The notes under the pieces were generated by a model. The model did not search any database. It was given only the letters and a program-made list of their open reading frames with translations, and was not told the DNA's origin. Below, piece after piece: positions 8,631 through 15,815 of a stretch of DNA of 24,654 bases (within the stretch, counting starts at the first letter, position 1; each line of letters opens with the position of its first letter). The translations under genes and the position numbers were made by a program. Origin of the DNA: JABMRP01 sp964444795 (GTDB lineage Bacteria > Planctomycetota > Planctomycetia > Pirellulales > Thermoguttaceae); contig CAYUIQ010000130.1 of the NCBI GenBank assembly GCA_964444795.1, positions 1 through 24,654 on the forward strand. Direction: 5' to 3'.

Positions 8631-10265
8631 TCACGGCTTTCGCCGCTCATCCAGCGGTCGATAATTCACACTCGCCGCATCGAGACGCTTGGTGTGGTGG
8701 CCGAGCCGAGTGACGAAGGTCTCGTGGTCGCGCGGATCTCTGGACGACCAGAGCGTCTCGATCAGCGCGCAGGCGCGGGGGTACGTCATGAACTCGCGGC
8801 GATTCTGGTCGGGGATCAACTCACCCCACAGTTGGCCCTGCCCGCCGAGAACATGCTCGCCCTGCTCGGCGCTGAGTTCCGCGGGGATCGGCTCGAAGGA
8901 ATAAACCTTCTCCACGTTGATCACGCTACGGCCCAGGCCGGTTTCCGCCGGAGCCTGACGGTAGTCGAAGTAGGTATGCGAGGTCGGCGCCATGACGACG
9001 TCGTGCCCTGCCTGGGCGGCGGCGATTCCCCCGGCCGTGCCACGCCAACTCATGACCGTTGCCCCGGGAGCCAGACCGCCTTGGAGGATTTCGTCCCAAC
9101 CGACGAGCCGGCGACCGTTTTTCGTCAGGTACGTGTCCATCCGCTTGATGAACCAACTGTGTAATTCGTGCGCGTCGGCGAGTTTCAGCCGCTTGATTTG
9201 CGCCCGCATCTCGGGGTCGGTGGCCCAATGGCCCGTGTTGGCTTCGTCGCCGCCGATGTGGATGTGCTTGCTGGGGAACAACTCGATCACCTCGCCGAGA
9301 ACCTCTTGCAGGAAGGCAACCGTTTCCGGGCGAGGAGCGATGAGCCCCTTCGTTTTACCCCACCGCTGCTCGGGCGGCACGTCGGCGAGATGGCCCATGT
9401 TGATGCCCAACTCCGGATAGGCCACGATGGCCGCGCCGGTGTGAAACGGCATCTCGATCTCCGGCACGATCGTCACGTGGCGTGCCGCCGCGTAGCGAAC
9501 GAGTCGGCGAATATCGTCTTGTGTGTAGAACCCGCCGACGTATCGGCCGTCGTTTGTTTTGCGGCGGGAGCGGTCCATCCGCGAGCCGATCTCCGTCAGC
9601 TTGGGGTACTTTCGGATCTCCAGTCGCCAGCCCTGGTTGTCGGTGAAATGCACCTGCAATCGATTGAACTTGTGCAGCGACATGAGATCGACGAATCGCT
9701 CGAAATCGTCGACCGGGATGAAATGCCGCGCGGGGTCGATCAGCAGCCCCCGCCATCCGAACCGCGGATAGTCGATGATCGTAACGCACGGCAGGGACCA
9801 CGCCGTGCCTTCGACGCGTTTTGCGGAAAACACTTGCGGCGGTAGCAACTGGCGGACGGTTTGAATGCCGTAAAACAGTCCGGCGGGTCCGGCGGCCTTG
9901 AGATCGATGCGGTCCGTGGCGACCTCGAGCATGTAGCCCTCGCCGCCCAGTCGCCTCTCAATCGCCGGGTCGAGGGCGAGAATGACGGCGTTGGCACCCC
10001 TTACCGCGTCGTCCGCTCGCTGGAGGCGAAAGCCCATGGCCGGCGACAGGGCGTCGATCAGCTTGTCCGCTTCGGTGCCCGCTTCGCCTTGGGCAATGAC
10101 TCGGGTATCCGGCGAAACGCGAAAGACGCCGTCGCGAACGTTCATCTCCACGGGGCGCGGGATGATCGACGGGGACGGTTGCTCGGCCGTCGCAACGCGA
10201 CATGGCAAAGCGGACGTGCTGAGAAGCAGAAATGCAACGATGCTCAAACGGTGGATGCGGAACAT
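8631..10265 (-). CDS. Exported beta-N-acetylhexosaminidase, GH20
   Basis: A 544-residue secreted or periplasmic glycosidase of family GH20, which removes terminal GlcNAc or GalNAc residues by substrate-assisted catalysis using the acetamido group. Seen: signal peptide (LSIVAFLLLSTSALPC...TAEQ); the GH20b alpha/beta N-domain at about 33-165, starting SIIPRPVEMNVRDGVF; the barrel beginning RFGWRGLLIDPARHFIPVDD; LQVHFTDNQGWRLEI; the polarising/acid pair D340-E341 within HIGGDEANTGHW; and GWDEILQGGLAPGATVMSWRG. AAGGAG lies about 10 nt before the ATG. It is 114 nt from the sigma-factor gene and 83 nt downstream of the HzsA-like gene. Length and motifs are complete, so it is probably active. Confidence 0.95.
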   Translation of the reverse strand: MFRIHRLSIVAFLLLSTSALPCRVATAEQPSPSIIPRPVEMNVRDGVFRVSPDTRVIAQGEAGTEADKLIDALSPAMGFRLQRADDAVRGANAVILALDPAIERRLGGEGYMLEVATDRIDLKAAGPAGLFYGIQTVRQLLPPQVFSAKRVEGTAWSLPCVTIIDYPRFGWRGLLIDPARHFIPVDDFERFVDLMSLHKFNRLQVHFTDNQGWRLEIRKYPKLTEIGSRMDRSRRKTNDGRYVGGFYTQDDIRRLVRYAAARHVTIVPEIEMPFHTGAAIVAYPELGINMGHLADVPPEQRWGKTKGLIAPRPETVAFLQEVLGEVIELFPSKHIHIGGDEANTGHWATDPEMRAQIKRLKLADAHELHSWFIKRMDTYLTKNGRRLVGWDEILQGGLAPGATVMSWRGTAGGIAAAQAGHDVVMAPTSHTYFDYRQAPAETGLGRSVINVEKVYSFEPIPAELSAEQGEHVLGGQGQLWGELIPDQNRREFMTYPRACALIETLWSSRDPRDHETFVTRLGHHTKRLDAASVNYRPLDERRKP

Positions 10266-10348
10266 GGCGTCGGGGCTCCTTGTCTGTTGGGCGGTGGTAC
10301 GTTAGGCAAAGGCTACATCTTGCGGAGCAAGACGGCTACTTTACGACT

Positions 10349-12658
10349 TCAGCGCCGATCATCGGGAATCGTTTGGACTCCGATAGCCGATTCCCACGAC
10401 GGCGTCGGGCGGAAGTTGGGATGATCCTTGTGTTGCAGACCTTTGCGGCCATAGTACGTTCCGTAGAACTGGGCATTGGTGTCGATGAAGTTGGTAATCC
10501 GGAGGATTTCCGCCGGCGCGAGTTCGAGGTCCTCGTGGGCTTCGAGCATCTTCTCGGCGTTTCTCACTTCCGGAGGGATCAGTTCGCCTTTAGTGATGAT
10601 CATCGCCAGCACGCTATTATACGACCCGACGGTCTTGGCGGGCAGGTAATGGGCGTTGCCCGTCTTGGGCCGCAGTTCGCGAATCAGCGGCATGACGTTT
10701 CGCCGCACCAGCGATTCGTACGATACGGTGAACAGATCGGTCATCTCGCCGCGAAGATCGAGGCCGCCGTCTTTCTTCTTGTCGCCATGACATTCAACGC
10801 AGTGCTTGTCGAGCACCGGTTGCACGTCGGTCATGAAGTCCAACGGGCGGTTGGCGCGCCGCTCGCCGGGCTGCGGACCGGGACTGCTGGGCTCGCGACG
10901 CAAGGCGAGCAGTTCGGACGACGTGTTCGGGGCGCCCTGGTCGGGTGTTTCGTGACACCCGATACACGCGCGGACTTCGCCGGGCATGTAGTTCACGTAG
11001 GTCCGTTCGGTTTGCAGCGCCCGATAGTCTTCGTCGAGTGCTTGAAAGAAGATGTTCTTGTTGGCCGGTACGGTGAAATGGGCCGAACCGTCGGCTTCCA
11101 CCGGCACGACGCCGTGCTGCACCTTCAAGCCCAAGTGGGTAAGCGAAACGGCCGAGTGGGCCTGTTCGGGCGCGGCTTCCGGCCAGAATCGGCGGGCTGC
11201 CCAGGGACGCGGCACCTGCTCAAGGATACGAAGATACTTCACCTCGCCACGCTCGACACCCGCCATGCCATGATAGACGTCGGTGACCACGCAAACCGCC
11301 AGGCTCCGCCCGGCCATGCCTCGATCCATGTTCGACGGTTGGACGGTCGGCCGTGGGCGTTTCATCAGCGGATAGGGCATGAAACAGGATGTTTCTTCTT
11401 CTCGGTGGATCAGCCAGGTGTGGCCGTGCTCGTCGAGCAAATAGAGGGCGTATCCCTTGGGGTCGTGGTGCTCGGGGCCGCTCGGTTTTTGCGATACGAG
11501 AAAGTGCTCGGCCGAGAGCGGATACGGGTCGGTGAACAACGGATTGGTGCCCACTTTGTATCGCCCCTTAGTCCGCCGCTCCCACTCGGCGTCGGAACGG
11601 TCGCGATGGTGCCAGCCGCCTTCGGCGCGAACGTCGACGAACGGGGTCATGTAGGTCATCGGGGCATAGCCGCGGATGTCCTTGCGCGTGTCGAGCCGCA
11701 CGACCGAGCCGTAATTCCCCTGCGGGTAGTGAGGGGCGGCGAGCATAACGTAGTCGCTGTTGGAGCCCGGGATCGAGCGGGGGTAGTTCATCGTCGGCGG
11801 CAGCGGGATGTCGTTGCCGTAGACCTCGGCCGACGCCGTCCCGTCCGGGTGCATCGACCAAATACACTTGACCGTCGACGCGCCCTTGTCGACGTACTCC
11901 CAGCGCGAATAGATGATCCGCCCGTCGGGCGTGATCGAGGGCGCCTGCTCGCTGACCGCGCTGTTGGACAACGGCCGTAGCCCGCTACCGTCCGGTTTCA
12001 TGCGGAAGAGTATGGTCGTCGAGAAGATATCCGGCGGATCGCAGAGGATGCCGTACTGGCATCGGGTCGAGATGAAGCAGATATCGCCGTCCGGCAAGTA
12101 GCACGGGTGCATGTCGTCGGTGCCGTGGTGATAGCCGTTGCGGTACTTTTCGACGATCTTCTCCTCGTCGGCCGGCGGGGCCAGAACTTGCCGCAGGCCG
12201 GTGCCGTCGAGTTGGATCTCCCAGATGCGAAAGCCGCGGTCCTGGCCGTCCTTGTAATCGAACACCACCTTGTCGGCCTCGTAATTCAGGTCCATCCTCG
12301 CAATGGTTCCCGCGGCGGCGAATTCCTCCGGCAGAATGTCGACCACTTCGCCCGTGGTCAGGTCGAGAATGCTGATGTTCGCACCGGGTGCCCAGCGGCT
12401 GTTGATGTACTCGGTGTAGTAGTGATTCGAGGAAAACGCCTGGCGCTTGATGAAGACCACTTGGGCGACACCCCCGGGCAACTGCCCGAGCAGGTTCTTT
12501 CGGCCCGTGGCGGCATCTTCATTCGGCGGGGTGTACGTCCAAGTTTCATCCACACCGGCGGCCGGGTTGACCATCTCAACTCGCGGCAGGCTTTGGGCCC
12601 GTGCGGCGAGCGGCATCGTGATGAGAATCGCGAGAGCACAGCATGAGCGAAATAGCAT
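10349..12658 (-). CDS. HzsA-like (hydrazine synthase alpha-related) c-type cytochrome protein
   Basis: A 769-residue exported protein with a signal peptide (CCALAILITMPLAARAQ), a TolB/PD40-like beta-propeller (SITPDGRIIYSRWEYVDKG and similar blades), a middle region resembling the hydrazine synthase alpha-subunit middle domain (GYALYLLDEHGHTWLIHREE, then CFMPYPLMKRPRPTVQPSN), and two haem c sites: CIGCH at 565-569 and CVECH at 620-624, the latter in a planctomycete-type cytochrome segment (LDKHCVECHGDKKKDGGLDL). HzsA itself belongs to anammox hydrazine synthesis; HzsA-like proteins are found in many non-anammox planctomycetes, and no HzsB/C gene is visible here, so hydrazine synthesis should not be assumed. 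A periplasmic electron-transfer or redox enzyme role is inferred. No strong Shine-Dalgarno site precedes the ATG. Confidence 0.85.
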   Translation of the reverse strand: MLFRSCCALAILITMPLAARAQSLPRVEMVNPAAGVDETWTYTPPNEDAATGRKNLLGQLPGGVAQVVFIKRQAFSSNHYYTEYINSRWAPGANISILDLTTGEVVDILPEEFAAAGTIARMDLNYEADKVVFDYKDGQDRGFRIWEIQLDGTGLRQVLAPPADEEKIVEKYRNGYHHGTDDMHPCYLPDGDICFISTRCQYGILCDPPDIFSTTILFRMKPDGSGLRPLSNSAVSEQAPSITPDGRIIYSRWEYVDKGASTVKCIWSMHPDGTASAEVYGNDIPLPPTMNYPRSIPGSNSDYVMLAAPHYPQGNYGSVVRLDTRKDIRGYAPMTYMTPFVDVRAEGGWHHRDRSDAEWERRTKGRYKVGTNPLFTDPYPLSAEHFLVSQKPSGPEHHDPKGYALYLLDEHGHTWLIHREEETSCFMPYPLMKRPRPTVQPSNMDRGMAGRSLAVCVVTDVYHGMAGVERGEVKYLRILEQVPRPWAARRFWPEAAPEQAHSAVSLTHLGLKVQHGVVPVEADGSAHFTVPANKNIFFQALDEDYRALQTERTYVNYMPGEVRACIGCHETPDQGAPNTSSELLALRREPSSPGPQPGERRANRPLDFMTDVQPVLDKHCVECHGDKKKDGGLDLRGEMTDLFTVSYESLVRRNVMPLIRELRPKTGNAHYLPAKTVGSYNSVLAMIITKGELIPPEVRNAEKMLEAHEDLELAPAEILRITNFIDTNAQFYGTYYGRKGLQHKDHPNFRPTPSWESAIGVQTIPDDRR

Positions 12659-12672
12659 TTATTGTGTCCAGA

Positions 12673-12699
12673 GGGAGGGGGAGGCGGGCTTCGGGGGGG
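12673..12699 (+). other. G-quadruplex-forming motif in the leader of the HzsA-like gene
   Basis: The plus strand has four G runs of 3, 5, 3 and 7 with loops of 1, 4 and 4 nt. It lies between the extended -10 at 12714-12722 and the start codon at 12658, on the template strand, so the mRNA leader carries the matching C runs. Potential only; no function shown. Confidence 0.45.
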
Positions 12700-12713
12700 T
12701 AAGGTTGGCTTGC

Positions 12714-12722
12714 ATTGTAACA
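12714..12722 (-). promoter_or_regulatory. Candidate extended -10 promoter of the HzsA-like gene
   Basis: The minus strand reads TGT-TACAAT, an extended -10 (hexamer 5/6 to TATAAT). The -35 position (TCGTAA, 17-nt spacer) is weak. The predicted leader is about 50 nt. Confidence 0.4.
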
Positions 12723-12781
12723 CATGACCAGCCCCGTTACGACGATCGGGCGAGTGGGAACGAGAGAAGCGCGGATCCGGC

Positions 12782-15148
12782 CTAATCGGCCAGATCGACA
12801 CGCACGCCGGGCAGAACGTCGGAGCTGGCGACGTTGGTCTTCACGGCCACGACCCAGCGCAACGCGAGCAACGAAGTGAGCTGCCGCAGGCCGGCGTCGG
12901 TCACCGCCGTGCCCGAGACGTCGAGGCTCTCCAGGGTCGACAGCTCGCGCAACAGCCCGAGCCCCTGGTCGGTGATCGCCGTGTTGACCAGCACGAGCGA
13001 GCGCAGATTTTTCATCCGGGCAACGTGTTGGAGGCCGGCGTCGGTTACCGTCGTGTCGGACAAATCGAGCCGCTCCAATTGCTCCAGGTCGGCCAAGTAC
13101 AAGAGATCGTCGTCGGTCACGTCTTGCAGCCGTACGTGGCGCAGATTGGGCAGTCCGCGGAGCAGCACGACCCGGTCGCCGGAGATCGTGTCGTCGAGCC
13201 GCTCGATGTTGCTGCCTTGCACGTGGGTGAGCCAGCCGGGGGTGATTTGCGTGCCGGCCAGCTTGACGATCGTAAGCTGCCGCATGTCGCGGAAGTGCTC
13301 CAGCCCGGCGTTGGTGATCGAGGTGTGGGTCAGGTGCAACTCGCGCAGCCGGGGAAGTTGCTTCAAGTCGGCCAGCGCCGCGTCGGTAATGCCGCGGTTG
13401 TAGCTGAGATTAAGATAATTCAACCGTTTCATGCCCAGCAGATGGACGATCCCCGCGTCGGTTACTTGGGTGTGGTTCAGATCGAGCGCCTCCAGGGCGG
13501 TCAACTCGCCCAGGTGTGCCAGGCCGGCGTCGGTCAGGCTGATGCCGTGCAGCGAAAGGCGCCGCAGCTTGGGTAGTTGCCGCAAAAACACCATCCCGGC
13601 GTCGGTGGTCTTCGTGTCGGCCAGATACAGGCGCTCCAGGTGCGGCAGTTCGGCAAGGCACTCCAGATGGTCGTCCGCCAAGGGACTCTTCTCCGCGTGC
13701 AGCAGAAAGACGTTACCCCGGTCGTCGCTTTCCACGCGAACACCCAGCGACAGCAAAGGCTCGACCGCGAGAAGTTGGGCCGGATCGGGTGGGATCGTGG
13801 GAGTGGGGCGTTCGCCGGGGGATGGCGACGGCGTGTCGGGCGAGATGTCGGCGGTCGTATCGCGGACGAGCGGCGAAACGGGCGCCACCGCATGGAGCAT
13901 CGAAACGGGCAGCACCAGGGCGACCGCCGCCAGGGTTGCCAGGGCCGCGGCCGTGCGTGTCAAACGTCGCCGTCGGGCGGTCGTGTCCAAAATGGCCAGC
14001 AGCCGGCCTTCGAGTTCCGACTTCCGCGCCACGGCGATCGAACTGTAGGCCGAGAGAACGTTGGACTGCAATCCCGAAGCGATTTGCAGCAGATGCTCGG
14101 CATAGCGCGACGGCCGGCAACCGGCCAGCAGCGTCAGGTCGTCGCACGCCCGTTCTCGCTCGGTTAGCATGTGCCGCAGCGCGGTCCACGCCAGCGGATT
14201 GAACCAATGGGCGGCGCAGGCGATCTGGGCAAGCAAATGGGCGAGGCAATCGTGCCGGCGAATATGCCCCAGTTCGTGCAGCAGGACGATCTCCAATCGT
14301 TCGGCCGACCAGCGGTCCGCCTCGGCGGGCAGCAGCAGCTTCGGGTGTACAATGCCCCACTGCATGGGCATGGTCCGGCGGTCGCTTCGCAGCAAGAGCA
14401 CGGGCCGATCGACGCCGGTTGCGATGGCCGTTCGCTCCAACATGGCCAGCAGCGGTCCGTCGGTCACCCGTTCGGCCGTGCGCCGCAGACGCCACAGACT
14501 CAGGCTGCCGGCCAACAGCGGCAGTAGCGCCAGCACCGTTCCCCCGGCCCAGACGATCAACACCCACACTTGCCACGTCAGGTTTGCCGACCCGGCCAAT
14601 GATGCGATGGCGGCCGTATCGCCCGTGGGGCTGTCCGATGAAACGCGACGGGAATCTTCGCTTTCGCTGCCGACTCGCGGTTGCCCGGTGTCCGCTACCT
14701 CGGGGGCTGCCGGCGCGGTTGCTTCACTTGCCGTGGAGTGATTGGTATCAGCGCGCGCTTCTGGAGCCGTTTTCGGATCGACCGGAGCACGGCCGACATG
14801 CACTTCGTCGGAGTGTTCGTCGACGGGCCGCACGTCCGACGCGACCGTGTCCGCCGGGCGTTCCGTCGGCCGTGTATCCGCCGCGGCGATCGGTGCGACG
14901 TTCGTCCAAGCGGGCAACACGCGCCAGGAAGGCAGCACGAGCGACAGCACGGGCATGGCCGCTAAACTCGCCAAAGCGCCAAGCCAGACCAGGTGCCGAG
15001 CCGCCGCCGATCGACGCCGCATCAAACTCGTTACCACCAGAACCAGCACGAGCACGACGGCCCCTTTGACCGCCGTATCGGCAGCGACCGGCAACCATGT
15101 GGAAGCGGCTTCCCGAAGCCACCCGCCGTCGATCGATGCCGGGGGCAT
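12782..15148 (-). CDS. BlaR1/MecR1-type M56 membrane metalloprotease fused to leucine-rich repeats
   Basis: A 788-residue membrane sensor-protease. Seen: N-terminal helices at about 26-43 and 52-72; a long Pro/Ala/Thr/Asp linker; a third helix at about 191-215; the M56 peptidase domain with the zinc motif HELGH at 291-295 (VLLHELGHIRRHDCLAHLLA) and RERACDDLTLLAGCRPSRYA; a fourth helix at about 396-420; then roughly 280 residues of about eleven LRRs of about 24 residues, consensus LxxLxLxxTxVTDAGLxxL. In classical BlaR1/MecR1 the C-terminal domain binds beta-lactams; here LRRs occupy that place, so the ligand is likely different, perhaps a protein or envelope component. The sensor would cleave or trigger cleavage of the BlaI-like repressor encoded 4 nt upstream. 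GAGGAGGG lies about 9 nt before the ATG, inside the end of the repressor gene. Confidence 0.92.
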   Translation of the reverse strand: MPPASIDGGWLREAASTWLPVAADTAVKGAVVLVLVLVVTSLMRRRSAAARHLVWLGALASLAAMPVLSLVLPSWRVLPAWTNVAPIAAADTRPTERPADTVASDVRPVDEHSDEVHVGRAPVDPKTAPEARADTNHSTASEATAPAAPEVADTGQPRVGSESEDSRRVSSDSPTGDTAAIASLAGSANLTWQVWVLIVWAGGTVLALLPLLAGSLSLWRLRRTAERVTDGPLLAMLERTAIATGVDRPVLLLRSDRRTMPMQWGIVHPKLLLPAEADRWSAERLEIVLLHELGHIRRHDCLAHLLAQIACAAHWFNPLAWTALRHMLTERERACDDLTLLAGCRPSRYAEHLLQIASGLQSNVLSAYSSIAVARKSELEGRLLAILDTTARRRRLTRTAAALATLAAVALVLPVSMLHAVAPVSPLVRDTTADISPDTPSPSPGERPTPTIPPDPAQLLAVEPLLSLGVRVESDDRGNVFLLHAEKSPLADDHLECLAELPHLERLYLADTKTTDAGMVFLRQLPKLRRLSLHGISLTDAGLAHLGELTALEALDLNHTQVTDAGIVHLLGMKRLNYLNLSYNRGITDAALADLKQLPRLRELHLTHTSITNAGLEHFRDMRQLTIVKLAGTQITPGWLTHVQGSNIERLDDTISGDRVVLLRGLPNLRHVRLQDVTDDDLLYLADLEQLERLDLSDTTVTDAGLQHVARMKNLRSLVLVNTAITDQGLGLLRELSTLESLDVSGTAVTDAGLRQLTSLLALRWVVAVKTNVASSDVLPGVRVDLAD

Positions 15149-15152
15149 GACC

Positions 15153-15536
15153 TCAGCCCTCCTCTTTTCGAGCTTTGGCGATCAAATCGGCGAGCCGCCC
15201 GAGGTCTTCGTCGGAGGGCTGCGCGCCGGGGTCGGACAAATGAGCCGAGACGGCCTTTTCCAGCGACCCGCCGAAGAACGTCTGCAGCACGCCGCTCAAC
15301 GCCGACCGACCGGCACGCCCTCGCGGTTTGGTCGGCCGATAGACAAACTCCCGGCTCCGCTTGGAATGCTTGAGGTGGCCTTTCTCTTCGAGTATGCGCA
15401 TCAGCGTGCGTACGGCCGTGCGCGAAGGCCGGTCGGGCAGCCCTTCCCAGACTTCGGTCGCCGAGGCTTGCCCATTTTCGTAAACGATATTCATGATCTG
15501 CCGCTCGCGACGACTCAGATCGTGAGGATCTCCCAT
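15153..15536 (-). CDS. BlaI/MecI-family winged-helix repressor
   Basis: A 127-residue transcriptional repressor that would bind a palindromic operator as a dimer and be inactivated by the adjacent M56 sensor-protease. Seen: HDLSRRERQIMNIVYENGQA at the start, the recognition-helix region RPSRTAVRTLMRILEEKGHL, the wing (KRSREFVYRPTK), and a C-terminal helical dimerisation and cleavage region (SGVLQTFFGGSLEKAVSAHL). I chose the ATG at 15536, which places the family-typical DLSRRERQIM near the N-terminus, has AAAGGAAA upstream and leaves a 60-nt leader from the promoter. The ATG at 15587 would add 17 residues but sits almost at the predicted transcription start. It is followed after 4 nt by the BlaR-LRR gene. 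Confidence 0.9.
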   Translation of the reverse strand: MGDPHDLSRRERQIMNIVYENGQASATEVWEGLPDRPSRTAVRTLMRILEEKGHLKHSKRSREFVYRPTKPRGRAGRSALSGVLQTFFGGSLEKAVSAHLSDPGAQPSDEDLGRLADLIAKARKEEG

Positions 15537-15602
15537 GGCCGATTCGTTTCCTTTTCTATCCGATTGTTCCGCGAACCGCGCGCGCATAATCCGCCTGCTA
15601 AT

Positions 15603-15660
15603 TTTTTAACCGATAAAGGGGCGGTTGTCAAGTCGATAACCCTCAGACATGGTTTATCGG
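15603..15660 (-). promoter_or_regulatory. Promoter and probable BlaI-type operator of the blaI/blaR-LRR pair
   Basis: Minus strand: a perfect TTGACA (15626-15631), a 17-nt spacer and TAAAAA (15603-15608). CGATAA-type half-sites overlap it: CCGATAAA at 15610-15617, CGATAA at 15634-15639 and TTTATCGG at 15653-15660, so the first and last form a perfect 8-bp inverted repeat. A second imperfect dyad, GGTTGTC/GATAACC, spans 15623-15641 and covers the -35. Such placement fits autorepression by the BlaI-like protein. Confidence 0.6.
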
Positions 15661-15680
15661 AGGGATTTCGCGGAAGTACG

Positions 15681-15712
15681 GCTTCCAGGGCACGGTGCTT
15701 CCAGGGCACGGT
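15681..15712. repeat. Perfect 16-bp tandem duplication
   Basis: GCTTCCAGGGCACGGT occurs twice in direct succession in the gap between the prepilin-like gene and the blaI promoter. A shorter 14-bp-period repeat of CGACCGGGCTG lies at 15791-15815, next to the stop of the prepilin-like gene. No function is apparent. Confidence 0.85.
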
Positions 15713-15815
15713 GCATACGAGGGTAGCGGTCGGCCCGATCACCCGCGAGGGGGAGAAGGGGGCGGTTTCCGCTGCTTTCCCCGTCGCGGTCGACCGGGCT
15801 GACGCGACCGGGCTG

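Noticed and set aside
10232..11980. A 582-codon plus-strand frame
   Set aside because: It is antisense to the HzsA-like gene, whose haem motifs and propeller are unmistakable.
10349..12658. Evidence for anammox metabolism
   Set aside because: Only an HzsA-like protein is present; no HzsB/C or hydroxylamine oxidoreductase genes are visible and HzsA-like proteins are common in non-anammox planctomycetes.
12782..15536. A beta-lactam resistance locus
   Set aside because: No beta-lactamase or PBP2a gene is adjacent and the sensor lacks a penicillin-binding domain.
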